Positions 34,206 to 42,550 of a stretch of 64,000 nucleotides of DNA are shown in pieces. The stretch spans positions 6,373-70,372 of the forward strand of contig JAZSMJ010000068.1 of assembly GCA_045535815.1 (NCBI GenBank). Direction: 5' to 3'. The notes below the pieces were generated by a model. The model was not told the DNA's origin. It ran no database searches and saw only the letters and a program-made list of their open reading frames with translations. Both the position numbers and the translations under genes were made by a program. Origin of the DNA: JAZSMJ01 sp045535815 (GTDB lineage: Bacteria; Bacillota; Clostridia; Oscillospirales; CAG-272). Numbering within the stretch: the first letter of the stretch is position 1; every line of letters starts with the position of its first letter.

Positions 34206-34786
34206 GATATGCATGTATTACCAGAAATACACGTGAAACGCAGATAACAATGTCACTTGAGCTTGACAGAGTCGGTGCAGGTGCGCTTGAGGGAACGAGC
34301 GGAGTTGGATTTTTCGATCATATGCTCAACTCCTTCTGTGTACACGGTGGATTTTATATTAAGCTTGATATGAGCGGAGACTTAAACGTTGACTGTCATC
34401 ACACTATAGAGGACGTAGGTATAGTTTTAGGCAAGCTTTTTGATCAGATACTTGCCGATAAGGGCGGCATCTGCCGCTTCGGTGAGGCTAATCTTCCTAT
34501 GGATGAGGCTCTCGTTTTTTCTGCAGTCGATATTTCGGGCAGACCTTATCTCGTGTGTGACCTTCCCGTAGCTCAGCCTATGATAGGTGATTACGATACA
34601 CAGATGACACGCGAGTTCTTCAGAGCACTTGCCTTTAATATGCAGGCAACTCTGCACGTCAGAATGATATACGGTGAGAATGCTCACCACGTAACAGAGG
34701 CAGCGTTCAAGGCGGTTGCACGTGCGATATCTGCGGCAGTAAAGACGAGCGATACAGGTGTTTTATCTGCCAAAGGGGTACTTTAA
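34202..34786 (+). CDS. hisB: Imidazoleglycerol-phosphate dehydratase
   Basis: 194 residues, monofunctional: there is no histidinol phosphatase domain. The manganese-binding histidines are in GFFDHMLNSFCVHGGF, DCHHTIEDVGI and MIYGENAHHVTEAAFKA. ATGA overlap with hisC. No histidinol phosphatase gene is in the operon, so HisJ or another phosphatase must be elsewhere. Confidence 0.96.
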   Translation: MRYACITRNTRETQITMSLELDRVGAGALEGTSGVGFFDHMLNSFCVHGGFYIKLDMSGDLNVDCHHTIEDVGIVLGKLFDQILADKGGICRFGEANLPMDEALVFSAVDISGRPYLVCDLPVAQPMIGDYDTQMTREFFRALAFNMQATLHVRMIYGENAHHVTEAAFKAVARAISAAVKTSDTGVLSAKGVL

Positions 34787-34788
34787 TA

Positions 34789-35415
34789 ATGCCGAGAATA
34801 GGAATAATCGACTATGGAATAGGCAATCTTCACAGCGTAAAGAATGCCTTTGACTATATTGGTTGCGATGCGTTTATATCATCGGATGCAAAGGAGCTTG
34901 AAAAATCAGACGGAATACTTCTTCCCGGAGTGGGCGCATTTCCCGACGGAATGAGAGCTCTTGTAAATACCGGGCTTGCAGATTTCGTAAAAAGTGAGGC
35001 AGCGCTCGGCAAACCCTTGCTCGGAATATGCCTTGGTATGCAGCTTCTGTTTGACGTAAGCTACGAGTTTGAGGAGTGCAGCGGCCTTGGTCTTATCAGC
35101 GGCAGTGTCGAGAGGATGAAGGCGTGCGATGCCGATAAACGCTATAAGCTTCCGCATATAGGCTGGAATACCCTTGAATTTGTACGAACCTCTCCTCTTT
35201 GCAAGGATATAACGGCTGAAAAGCAGGTGTATTTCGTCCATTCGTACTATGCGGTAATGCCGAGTGATGATGATCTTATCGCATATACCGAGTATGGCGA
35301 GAGAGTAACTGCCATAGTTGGCAAGGGAAACGTTTTCGGAACTCAGTTCCATCCCGAAAAAAGCGGCAAGGTAGGGCTTGAGATGTTGAAGGGCTTTGCC
35401 GAATTCTGCAAATGA
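34789..35415 (+). CDS. hisH: Imidazole glycerol phosphate synthase, glutamine amidotransferase subunit
   Basis: 208 residues. Class I amidotransferase with catalytic Cys in LLGICLGMQLLF and the His-Glu pair in GTQFHPEKSG. The start IGIIDYGIGNLHSV is typical. It supplies ammonia to HisF through a channel. Confidence 0.95.
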   Translation: MPRIGIIDYGIGNLHSVKNAFDYIGCDAFISSDAKELEKSDGILLPGVGAFPDGMRALVNTGLADFVKSEAALGKPLLGICLGMQLLFDVSYEFEECSGLGLISGSVERMKACDADKRYKLPHIGWNTLEFVRTSPLCKDITAEKQVYFVHSYYAVMPSDDDLIAYTEYGERVTAIVGKGNVFGTQFHPEKSGKVGLEMLKGFAEFCK

Positions 35416-35431
35416 TCAGTGTGAGGTTGTT

Positions 35432-36166
35432 ATGATTATTTTACCTGCAATAGATATACTGAACGGCAACTGCGTCCGTCTTCAAAAGGGTGAGTACGAC
35501 AGTGCGCATAAGGTGGCGGCTGACGCGATAGAGACAGCCAAGGCTTTTGAGGCAGACGGCGCAGAATATATCCACGTAGTCGATCTTAACGGTGCAAAGG
35601 ACGGACAAAAAATAAACAATGATCTTATCTGTCGCATAGCGTCAAGCGTAAACGTGCCGATAGAGGTCGGCGGTGGCATAAGACAGCTTGAGGACGTTGA
35701 GTATTACCTCGAGAGAGGGGTATCAAGGGTTATAATCGGCTCTGCCGCTTATACCAATCCCGAGCTTGTGAAAAGATCTGCCGATAAATACGGCGCAAGA
35801 ATTGCCGTCGGAATAGATGCAAGGGGCGGCAAGGTCAGCACGCAGGGCTGGACGCAGACCTCTGATATCGGCTATACCGAATTTGCAGTCGAGATGGAGA
35901 AGCTGGGTATAGGCAACATTATTTTTACCGAAATAGAGAGAGACGGTATGCTTTCCGGTATAGATGCAGATAAGTACGCCGATCTTATGAGGGCAGTAAA
36001 GCTTGATATTACCGCAAGCGGCGGTATTAAGGATATCGAGGATATAAAAGCACTTGCGGATATAGGCGTTTACGGTGCAATATGCGGAAAGTCGATATAC
36101 AGCGGAAGTCTTTCGCTTCCGCAGGCTATAAAATGCGCAAAGGAAGCTATCGGAGATAAAAAATGA
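35432..36166 (+). CDS. hisA: ProFAR isomerase
   Basis: 244 residues from the ATG at 35432 with GAGG eight bases before. TIM barrel with the catalytic Asp in ILPAIDILNGNCVRLQKG and the second in VGIDARGGKVSTQGW; phosphate loops EVGGGIRQLEDVE and ASGGIKDIEDI. It converts ProFAR to PRFAR. It overlaps hisF by four bases. Confidence 0.95.
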   Translation: MIILPAIDILNGNCVRLQKGEYDSAHKVAADAIETAKAFEADGAEYIHVVDLNGAKDGQKINNDLICRIASSVNVPIEVGGGIRQLEDVEYYLERGVSRVIIGSAAYTNPELVKRSADKYGARIAVGIDARGGKVSTQGWTQTSDIGYTEFAVEMEKLGIGNIIFTEIERDGMLSGIDADKYADLMRAVKLDITASGGIKDIEDIKALADIGVYGAICGKSIYSGSLSLPQAIKCAKEAIGDKK

Positions 36167-36942
36167 TATCAAAAAGAATTATCCCCTGCCTTGACGTCAA
36201 GGACGGAAGGGTTGTAAAGGGAGTAAATTTCGTAAATCTCAGAGATGCGGGCGACGTCGTTGAGAATGCAAAGTTCTATAATTCTCAGGGAGCGGACGAG
36301 CTTGTGTTTCTTGATATAACTGCCTCTCACGAGCAGAGAAAGACTATAACCGACGTCGTTGAGCGCACTGCCAAGGAGGTATTTATGCCTCTTACGGTAG
36401 GCGGCGGAATACGCAGCTGTGACGATTTTCGTGAGATACTTCTTGCAGGTGCAGATAAGGTAGCGGTCAACTCTGCCGCAGTAAAGGACAAAAGCCTTAT
36501 AAGTGCAGCGGCAGACAAATTCGGAAGTCAGTGCGTCGTGCTTGCAATGGATGCAAGGCGTGTGTCCGAGGGTAAATACAATATCTTTATAAACGGCGGA
36601 CGTGTTGACACCGGAATAGACGCTCTTGAGTGGGCAATGGAAGCAGAGCGACTCGGAGCAGGGGAGATACTGCTTACCTCAATGGATGCAGACGGCACCA
36701 AAAAGGGCTTTGATATAGAGCTTACCCGTGCGGTGACTGACAGAGTAAGCATACCCGTTATCGCCTCGGGCGGTGGCGGCAGTAAGGAGCATTTCTACGA
36801 CGTTCTATGTGAGGACGGTGCAAACGCCGATGCTGCACTTGCGGCAACGCTCTTCCATTACAGAGAGCTTTCTGTTGGTGAGGTAAAGGAATACCTGCGT
36901 GACCGTGGAATACGGGTCAGAATGACAGAGGAGGAGCAGTAA
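36163..36942 (+). CDS. hisF: Imidazole glycerol phosphate synthase, cyclase subunit
   Basis: 259 residues. TIM barrel homologous to HisA: RIIPCLDVKDGRVVKGVNF with the first catalytic Asp, LTVGGGIRSCDDF, and LTSMDADGTKKGFD with the second, then ASGGGGSKEHF. Forms the synthase with HisH and yields IGP and AICAR. Confidence 0.96.
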   Translation: MISKRIIPCLDVKDGRVVKGVNFVNLRDAGDVVENAKFYNSQGADELVFLDITASHEQRKTITDVVERTAKEVFMPLTVGGGIRSCDDFREILLAGADKVAVNSAAVKDKSLISAAADKFGSQCVVLAMDARRVSEGKYNIFINGGRVDTGIDALEWAMEAERLGAGEILLTSMDADGTKKGFDIELTRAVTDRVSIPVIASGGGGSKEHFYDVLCEDGANADAALAATLFHYRELSVGEVKEYLRDRGIRVRMTEEEQ

Positions 36943-37313
36943 TGAAGGAGATAAAGAGGATAGACGACTTTTTTGTAAAGGGCGAGCTTATCCCCGCAAT
37001 AGTACAGGACTGTGATAACGGCGAGGTGCTGATGCTTGCATATATGAACCGTGAATCCCTTGCACTCACGCTTGAGGAGGGCAAGACATGGTTTTACAGC
37101 CGTTCAAGAAATCAGCTTTGGAACAAGGGTGCAACGTCGGGGCATCTGCAGTACGTAAAGTCGGTATTCTATGACTGCGATGACGATACCCTTCTTGTAA
37201 AGGTCCGTCAGGTAGGGCCTGCCTGCCATACCGGCAAGAGAAGCTGTTTCCATAATGAAATGCCTGAAATAGACGTTGACGGCAGGATAATAAAGCCGAA
37301 ATATGAGGAGTGA
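36942..37313 (+). CDS. hisI: Phosphoribosyl-AMP cyclohydrolase
   Basis: 123 residues, separate from HisE. VLMLAYMNRESL, TWFYSRSRNQLWNKGATSGH and the metal site DCDDDTLLVKVRQVGPACHTGKRSCF identify the family. The C-terminal boundary is normal. It shares one base with the hisF stop. Confidence 0.95.
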   Translation: MKEIKRIDDFFVKGELIPAIVQDCDNGEVLMLAYMNRESLALTLEEGKTWFYSRSRNQLWNKGATSGHLQYVKSVFYDCDDDTLLVKVRQVGPACHTGKRSCFHNEMPEIDVDGRIIKPKYEE

Positions 37314-37318
37314 ATATA

Positions 37319-37648
37319 ATGAACACAAAGGTAATAGAGGATCTTTATAACGTGGTGGCACAGCGTAAGGCAGAGCCGCAGGAGGGCTCGTATACCTGCT
37401 ATCTTTTCGATAAGGGTATCGATAAGATACTCAAAAAGGTTGGCGAGGAGTGCGCCGAAACGATAATTGCCGCTAAAAACGGCAAGAGCGACGAGATAAC
37501 CCTTGAGGTATGCGACCTTATATATCATCTGATGGTAATGCTCAATCAATGCGAGGTGCCGCTTGAGGACGTTATCGCAGAGCTTGAGCAGCGCTCGCTT
37601 AAGATAGGTAATCTCAAACAGTTCAAAAACGTTGATAAAAACACCTAA
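37319..37648 (+). CDS. hisE: Phosphoribosyl-ATP pyrophosphatase
   Basis: 109 residues from the ATG at 37319, eight bases after GAGGAG; a GTG at 37310 would start within that site. MazG-like helical fold with KKVGEECAETIIAAKNG and DLIYHLMVMLNQCEV, the metal-binding glutamate and aspartate. Second step of histidine synthesis and last gene of the operon. Confidence 0.94.
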   Translation: MNTKVIEDLYNVVAQRKAEPQEGSYTCYLFDKGIDKILKKVGEECAETIIAAKNGKSDEITLEVCDLIYHLMVMLNQCEVPLEDVIAELEQRSLKIGNLKQFKNVDKNT

Positions 37649-37660
37649 GATATGATTTAC

Positions 37661-37710
37661 ACACCTTTTTTACGGCAATAATAGCCGTAAGAGAGGTGTT
37701 TGTTATTTTA
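37661..37710 (+). terminator. his operon terminator
   Basis: A 16-bp stem (37661-37676 with 37684-37699, two G-U pairs) has loop AATAATA and a T-rich tail. The start region of the following small gene lies in its 3' arm and tail. Confidence 0.75.
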
Positions 37711-37893
37711 GTGAGAAGATACCTGAACGGAGAAGAAACAAGCCCTGAGGGGCTTGTTATTGCCGCACAAAACAGTGCTGCTTTTGATGAAGAGGTAAAA
37801 AGGGCAAGACAACGGATAATCAAGGATAAGAGCCGTTTCATGCACGGTATTTCTTCAAGGGGCGAGAGTGCATACAAAATAAATGAAAAGTAA
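37711..37893 (+). CDS. Small protein of unknown function, coupled to a serine recombinase
   Basis: About 60 residues (start uncertain: GTG at 37711 or GTG at 37696). It is charged and soluble, mostly helical, with EEVKRARQRIIKDKSRFMHG in the middle. It overlaps the recombinase start by 11 bases, and the recombinase itself lacks a good ribosome site, so the two are probably translated in tandem. An 8-bp hairpin ACAAGCCC-TGAG-GGGCTTGT (37739-37758) lies inside. I do not recognise the family. A directionality or accessory factor is possible but unproven. Confidence 0.5.
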   Translation: MRRYLNGEETSPEGLVIAAQNSAAFDEEVKRARQRIIKDKSRFMHGISSRGESAYKINEK

Positions 37894-39259
37894 AAAGACG
37901 GCGGCTCTGTATGCAAGAGTCTCGACCGAGGCGCAGTGGGAAGAGGGCTATTCGATAGATGCACAGAAGGATATGCTGATAGCCTGCTGCCGTGCAAAGG
38001 GAATAGAGAACTTTGAGCTTTATATAGACGGCGGATATTCGGGAAGCACACTTGACAGACCCGAGATAAAAAGACTTTGCTCTGACGTTAAAAACGGAAG
38101 GATAGACTGCGTTATCGTCTATAAGCTTGACAGACTTTCGAGAAGTCAGAAGGACACCCTATATCTTATTGAAGACGTATTCAATCCAAACGGTGTGGAT
38201 TTTATCTCTCTCAATGAGAATATGGACACCGCAACTCCGATAGGCAGAGCAATGCTCGGCATAATGTCCGCCTTTGCACAGCTCGAGCGTGAGACCATAA
38301 AGGAAAGAACGAGAATGGGAATGCTTGAGCGTGTGAAGCAGGGATATTGGATGGGCGGCGGAAGAATCCCGTTTGGATACGATTACGATAAGGAAAAGGG
38401 AATACTCGTGCCCAACAGCGATGCCGCAGTTGTAAAAAGGGTGTACGAGCTGTATCTTGCAGGATATTCGCTTATGAGTATTGCAAATAAACTTGGGCTC
38501 GGTTACGAGCGTCTTGCACGGCAGATACTATTAAGAAAGACAAACGCAGGGTATATAGTCTACAACGGAAAGGAATACAAGGGGCTTCATCAGCCGATAA
38601 TCGACGAGGCTACCTATAACAAAGCGATAGCTCTTTTTGAAAAGCGGTCAAGGGGAAGGCTTAAGGGTGCTGACAATCTTTTGACAGGGCTTATATACTG
38701 CGGTGTTTGCGGAGCAAAAATGCGGTATCAGAAATGGGGCAGGAGCGGTTATAAAATATACTGCTATTCGCAGGATAAGGGAAAGCCCCATCTGTCAAGG
38801 TCGGACGAGTGCGACAATCATAAAATATGGGCGCACGAGCTTGAGGATATCGTAACCGAGGACCTTTTCAGAATGGCGCATAAAAAGGTCAGCGGTGAGA
38901 TAGAAGAGGGCGAGGTATCGGATATTGAAATACTGAAGGGCAGGCGAGAGGGAGCAGTTAAGCGCCTGAGGCGCTTATACAAGCTTTATTCTCAGTCTGA
39001 TGACAGTGTTCTTATCGACGCCATAAATGAAATAAAGGAAGAAATATCAGAGATAGATGCAAGGATAGAAGCAGAAGAAAAGCTCCTGTCAAAAAGCACG
39101 GCAGATATTGAAAGCTACGAAGAGCTTGCAACTATGGAGGGCGTCTGGCAGTATATGACAAAAAAGGAAAAGCAGCACGTGTTCAGAAGCTATATCGATA
39201 AGATAGTGGTAAGCTACGATAAGGTGGACATATACTATACGCTCCCTGCGAAAACGTAA
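37883..39259 (+). CDS. Large serine recombinase
   Basis: 458 residues. The resolvase catalytic domain (1-150) opens with AALYARVSTEAQWEEGYSI, the nucleophile being the Ser of RVST, and includes VYKLDRLSRSQKDTL and MLGIMSAFAQLERETIKERT. The DNA-binding recombinase domain follows (about 160-255), then a zinc ribbon (LLTGLIYCGVCGAKMRY ... CYSQ ... DECDNH) and a coiled coil near 350-410. It matches integrases of Tn4451/TndX and phage type and the spore recombinase SpoIVCA, slightly short for them. No phage, conjugation or cargo genes flank it, so it may be a domesticated recombinase or a leftover of an excised element. Confidence 0.9.
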   Translation: MKSKKTAALYARVSTEAQWEEGYSIDAQKDMLIACCRAKGIENFELYIDGGYSGSTLDRPEIKRLCSDVKNGRIDCVIVYKLDRLSRSQKDTLYLIEDVFNPNGVDFISLNENMDTATPIGRAMLGIMSAFAQLERETIKERTRMGMLERVKQGYWMGGGRIPFGYDYDKEKGILVPNSDAAVVKRVYELYLAGYSLMSIANKLGLGYERLARQILLRKTNAGYIVYNGKEYKGLHQPIIDEATYNKAIALFEKRSRGRLKGADNLLTGLIYCGVCGAKMRYQKWGRSGYKIYCYSQDKGKPHLSRSDECDNHKIWAHELEDIVTEDLFRMAHKKVSGEIEEGEVSDIEILKGRREGAVKRLRRLYKLYSQSDDSVLIDAINEIKEEISEIDARIEAEEKLLSKSTADIESYEELATMEGVWQYMTKKEKQHVFRSYIDKIVVSYDKVDIYYTLPAKT

Positions 39260-39266
39260 AAACAGA

Positions 39267-39290
39267 CGATACGATGTTTCCACCGTATCG
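39267..39290 (+). terminator. Possible terminator after the recombinase
   Basis: CGATACG (39267-39273) pairs with CGTATCG (39284-39290); only a weak T-rich tail follows. Confidence 0.35.
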
Positions 39291-39315
39291 GCTGTATTGA
39301 TTTTATGCGATAATT

Positions 39316-40869
39316 TTATTTTGCCGTATTTCTTGCACGCTGTCTTAAGAAGAGAACTGCAACGGCAAAGATAACGAGTGCTACTACCCACATGATTACG
39401 CAGCAGATAAGTCCGCCGAGCGAAGCGGCAAGACCTGCAACGAGGTAAGCGATAGCAGCTATAACTGCTACCAGGCCTGCGTACGGAAGCTGTGTGTTAA
39501 CATGGTCAACGTGGTTACACTGCGCACCTGCAGAAGCGAGGATGGTGGTATCGGAAATGGGAGAAATGTGGTCTCCGAATACCGCACCGCCAAGTGTTGC
39601 GGAAACGGTGAGTATGGCAAGTGTACCGCTGCCGCCGAGAATTGTAACTGCTATAGGAACGAGAACGCCGAAGGTTCCCCATGAAGTACCTGTAGCAAAT
39701 GCTATAGCACCTGCAAGGATAAAGAATATTGCAGGGAAGAGGAACTGCGGGAATGCGCTGTTTGCAAGGTTAGCTTCAACGAATGACTGAGCGTCAAGAT
39801 ATCCGCCCTTTGCACCCATGATACCGGAAATGGACCATGCAAACGTAAGAATAAGTATAGCGGGAACCATTGCCTTGAAGCCCTCTGTAAAGCTTCCGGT
39901 AATTTCCTTGAAGGAAACTACCTTTGTAAGCATATAGTAAACCGAGATTATAATAAGTGCGATAGTAGAACCGATAGCAAGGGACATACCTGCATCACAG
40001 TTGGAGAAAGCTTCGATAACGTTTGCAGACTGAAGCTCTGTGTCGATAAGACCGGTATCCCAGTTGTAGTAGAAGCCTGTGAATATCATACCGCCTATGC
40101 AGCAGATGATAAGAATGATAACGGGAATGACGAGGTGACGAACCTTACCCTTGGGGTTAGCCTTGATCTCATCATTGCTTTCGGCGTCTTCGGTTTCACC
40201 TGCGAAAAGGTCACCTGTGGTTTCAGCTACGTACTCGTTCTTCTTCATCTTTGCGAAATCGAACTTGAAGAAGCAAAGAGCAAATACCATTATAATGGTA
40301 AGAAGCGCATAAACGTTAAAGGGGATAGTGCTTATAAATACCATAAGACCGTCGCCCTCAAGCTCACCTGCTACTGCAGCAGCCCAGCTGGATATGGGAG
40401 CGATGATACATACGGGAGCGGCAGTTGCATCAATTATGTATGCAAGCTTTGCTCTTGATACCTTAAATTTGTCTGTAACGGGACGCATAACCGATCCGAC
40501 TGTAAGGCAGTTGAAATAGTCGTCAACGAAAATGAGACAGCCAAGTCCTGCCGTAGCAGCAAGAGCACCGCTCTTTGACTTGATCTTTTTGCCTGCCCAG
40601 TCACCGTAAGCCTTAGCGCCTCCGGACTTCTGCATAAGAACAACGAGTATACCGAGGACTACGAGGAATACGATGATCGTGGTGTTAGCACCAACCTTTT
40701 CGCTCATAACCTGGTAAAGTGTGAATAACGCCTTAAGCGGATTACCGCCTGCGTACATGAATGAGCCGACGAGGATACCGAGGAATAACGAAACGTAAAC
40801 CTGCTTGGTAGCCAGAGCCAGCACAATGGCAATAAGTGCGGGTAAAAACGCCCATAATGTACCTGCCAT
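39316..40869 (-). CDS. NhaC-family transporter, candidate lysine permease (LysW type)
   Basis: 517 residues, about twelve membrane helices and a hydrophilic loop near residues 205-245. FVDDYFNCLTVGSVMRPVTDKF, APISSWAAAV, ATGTSWGTFGVLVPIA and FGDHISPISDTTILAS are signatures of NhaC-like antiporters. A strong AGGAGG precedes the ATG. A lysine riboswitch with a terminator lies directly upstream. NhaC members under lysine riboswitches have been proposed as lysine transporters (LysW, from comparative genomics of the LYS element), so lysine uptake is a better guess than sodium/proton exchange. Confidence 0.85.
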   Translation of the reverse strand: MAGTLWAFLPALIAIVLALATKQVYVSLFLGILVGSFMYAGGNPLKALFTLYQVMSEKVGANTTIIVFLVVLGILVVLMQKSGGAKAYGDWAGKKIKSKSGALAATAGLGCLIFVDDYFNCLTVGSVMRPVTDKFKVSRAKLAYIIDATAAPVCIIAPISSWAAAVAGELEGDGLMVFISTIPFNVYALLTIIMVFALCFFKFDFAKMKKNEYVAETTGDLFAGETEDAESNDEIKANPKGKVRHLVIPVIILIICCIGGMIFTGFYYNWDTGLIDTELQSANVIEAFSNCDAGMSLAIGSTIALIIISVYYMLTKVVSFKEITGSFTEGFKAMVPAILILTFAWSISGIMGAKGGYLDAQSFVEANLANSAFPQFLFPAIFFILAGAIAFATGTSWGTFGVLVPIAVTILGGSGTLAILTVSATLGGAVFGDHISPISDTTILASAGAQCNHVDHVNTQLPYAGLVAVIAAIAYLVAGLAASLGGLICCVIMWVVALVIFAVAVLFLRQRARNTAK

Positions 40870-40900
40870 GTGTTTTTTCCTCCTTAAAAATTATAATGGA

Positions 40901-40936
40901 AAAATAAAAAATCACGGCACTATCAAATACCGTGAT
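40901..40936 (-). terminator. Expression-platform terminator of the lysine riboswitch
   Basis: On the minus strand ATCACGG (40936-40930) pairs with CCGTGAT (40917-40911), followed by TTTTTTATTTTT. It lies between the aptamer and the ribosome site of the NhaC gene. Confidence 0.8.
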
Positions 40937-40952
40937 CAAACGACCAAATATC

Positions 40953-41108
40953 CAATAGCACAACACTTAAAAAAGTGACAGTCGCACCGATGTTATCGTT
41001 GCGCCCGAATCTGAACGCCCGGGCAACGTTCAAACTCTCGGTGACCATTCCTTTACCGCGCAGACCAAGTCCCCGTCTGCGTTTATCATAATGACCACGC
41101 CTCTATTG
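40953..41108 (-). promoter_or_regulatory. Lysine riboswitch (L-box)
   Basis: The P1 helix pairs CAATAG (41108-41103) with CTATTG (40958-40953). Inside are the conserved core blocks AGAGGCGTGG after P1, then GTAAAGGAA..GGTCACCGAGAG as the counterpart of the AAAGGGGA..GTCGCCGAAG core, and GACTGTCAC before a last hairpin CACTT-TTTT-AAGTG. This order matches the lysC leader of Bacillus. Binding of lysine would favour the downstream terminator and stop transport when lysine is plentiful. Confidence 0.85.
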
Positions 41109-41122
41109 TGATTTATGTAGAA

Positions 41123-41151
41123 AGTATAGCATAGTATGACATATTTGTCAA
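41123..41151 (-). promoter_or_regulatory. Promoter of the riboswitch-NhaC unit
   Basis: TTGACA (41151-41146), 17 bases, TATACT (41128-41123) on the minus strand; start about 41116, eight bases before the aptamer. Confidence 0.8.
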
Positions 41152-41204
41152 TAATTTTTAAAAATTATAAGGCAAAGCAAACGAATTTTGTTATTTTATA
41201 TATA

Positions 41205-41247
41205 AAAAACGGATATAACGCATAAAACTGCGGAATATCCGTTTTTA
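41205..41247 (-). terminator. Terminator of the DUF4145 gene
   Basis: AAAACGGATAT and ATATCCGTTTT form an 11-bp stem directly after the stop codon, with A/T flanks. Confidence 0.75.
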
Positions 41248-41907
41248 CTATTCATTAAATCCGTTTGATATTATATCGTCCCTGTAGGAATCGTCGTACT
41301 GCATATAATCGTCGTATATCCTTTTCGTTTTGTCTATAGTCATATCAACAGGCTTTGGGATATAAGTTTGACGGTGCTCTGCTCGGCGTGCGGTCAGCTC
41401 CTCACGCAGCGACTTGTTTTCTTTTATAAGAGCTCCTATATCAACGCTTGAATTCGGAACGAATGAAAGCGCTTCGGCAACCGTCAGCTCGAGTAGCGAC
41501 TCATCAAAATCACGCTTTTCGTATTCTGTAGCATAGCAGTATGCAAGAAAGTCAAGAAAAACGAAAAGATTCTCAAGGCAGAGCCGAGCTTCGTCACGGC
41601 TTATCTCCTTATCGCCGTGAGCGGCTGCGTTTCCTATCTTGCGGACTATGTCCATGCGCATCCAGATATCTTCTCCGACCAAAGACCTGAACTCGTCCTC
41701 ACGCATAAGCGAATAGAGCGATTGCTCTCCGTGGCACTCAAGCTCGCTGTCCACCGAAAACATCCATTTAACAGCAAATTCCATAGCTCTTCTGCAGTTA
41801 AGAACGCAGGCGTCAACGTCGATATGTAAAAGCTGCTCGGCAGAGATCGCAACGTCAGCAAAAGAAGCAAAATCGGGTGTCTTAAGTAAAAAATCGAAAT
41901 TTGTCAC
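41248..41907 (-). CDS. Stand-alone DUF4145 protein, probably the N-terminal fragment of a type I restriction R-like protein
   Basis: 219 residues from a GTG start with AGGAGG just upstream. Residues 1-120 match the DUF4145 region (FASFADVAISAEQLLHID, DACVLNCRRAMEFAVKWM, RKIGNAAAHGDKEISRDEA). In HsdR-like helicases this domain is followed by a coiled coil, then a TYxPKP segment and the nuclease and helicase. Here the coiled coil (IKENKSLREELTARRAEH) and TYIPKPVDM remain, and a divergent tail ends in NGFNE. It has its own consensus promoter and terminator. It is either a decayed R subunit or a small protein kept for another role. No HsdM or HsdS is near. Confidence 0.75.
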   Translation of the reverse strand: MTNFDFLLKTPDFASFADVAISAEQLLHIDVDACVLNCRRAMEFAVKWMFSVDSELECHGEQSLYSLMREDEFRSLVGEDIWMRMDIVRKIGNAAAHGDKEISRDEARLCLENLFVFLDFLAYCYATEYEKRDFDESLLELTVAEALSFVPNSSVDIGALIKENKSLREELTARRAEHRQTYIPKPVDMTIDKTKRIYDDYMQYDDSYRDDIISNGFNE

Positions 41908-41941
41908 GGTCTCCTCCTTTGAATATTTCTTGTACCTATAT

Positions 41942-41971
41942 ATTATACACTCAGCCGTGTGCAAATGTCAA
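41942..41971 (-). promoter_or_regulatory. Promoter of the DUF4145 gene
   Basis: TTGACA (41971-41966), 18 bases, TATAAT (41947-41942). The -35 overlaps the stop codon of the sigG fragment, suggesting that the promoter arrived with the deletion junction. Confidence 0.75.
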
Positions 41972-42294
41972 TCGGTAAGATCCCTTTTTCCACATCCGAT
42001 ATTCATCGGCACAGCGTAAGTGGAAAACTTAACGTCAAGCTCGGTATTGAAGTTATCAACCGCCTTTATAAGTCCTATACAGCCGACCTGAAACAGATCG
42101 TCAAGATTCTCGCCTCGGTTTGTAAATCTCTGAATTATACTCAGAACCAAACGGAGATTTCCGTCAATAAGCTCCCGTCGTGCCTCGCCGTCTCCCGCAG
42201 CGGCCTTTTTGAGCAGATCTGTTTTTTCGGCGTCAGTCAGCGTTTTGAGCTTAGCGGTGTTAACACCGCATATTTCGACTTTATTATAATGCAT
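41968..42294 (-). pseudogene. sigG: Truncated sporulation sigma factor sigma-G
   Basis: 108 residues from an ATG with GGAGGG upstream. The sequence is nearly canonical sigma-G: HYNKVEICGVNTAKLKTL, then GNLRLVLSIIQRFTNRGE, DDLFQVGCIGLIKAVDNF and FSTYAVPM. Directly after VPMNIG, where sigma-G continues into region 2.4 and regions 3 and 4, the reading frame runs into unrelated codons and stops. It therefore keeps the anti-sigma and core-binding parts but cannot recognise a -35 box. An intact sigG is expected elsewhere because spoIVB, a forespore gene, is present. Confidence 0.85.
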
Positions 42295-42456
42295 GGAAGC
42301 AGCCCTCCGATAGAGCAAATATATTGAAATTATTACATAAAAAGTATTGCCGACCATACGCTTTGCTTATTCAGAAAAGAGCTTATTTCCTAAAATAGGA
42401 AATGGGAGAAAGGGAAGGAAATTATTCAATATTCACCAGCGAAGCGACTTCATTTT

Positions 42457-42540
42457 TCATTATTCATTTGAAAATCCGTTCTTGCCGAATGAATAATGAA
42501 TAGTGAAATGCAGTTGCAAGCAACTGCCATGAATAATGAA
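42457..42540. repeat. Small inverted/direct repeat cluster (ATGAATAATG family)
   Basis: TCATTATTCATT (42457-42468) is the complement of AATGAATAATGA (42488-42499). The same word recurs directly at 42529-42543. A palindrome CAGTTGC-AA-GCAACTG lies at 42511-42526, and GCGAAGCGACTTC at 42439 onward belongs to the same repeat. Such AT-rich miniature repeats are common between genes of gut Clostridia. Confidence 0.6.
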
Positions 42541-42550
42541 TAATACAAAC

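Noticed and set aside
37661..37760. CRISPR-like repeats near the recombinase
   Set aside because: The repeats are two unrelated hairpins (terminator and internal stem) without regular spacers. No CRISPR array was seen anywhere in the window.
39316..40869. NhaC gene as a plain sodium/proton antiporter
   Set aside because: The lysine riboswitch directly upstream makes amino-acid transport the better reading.
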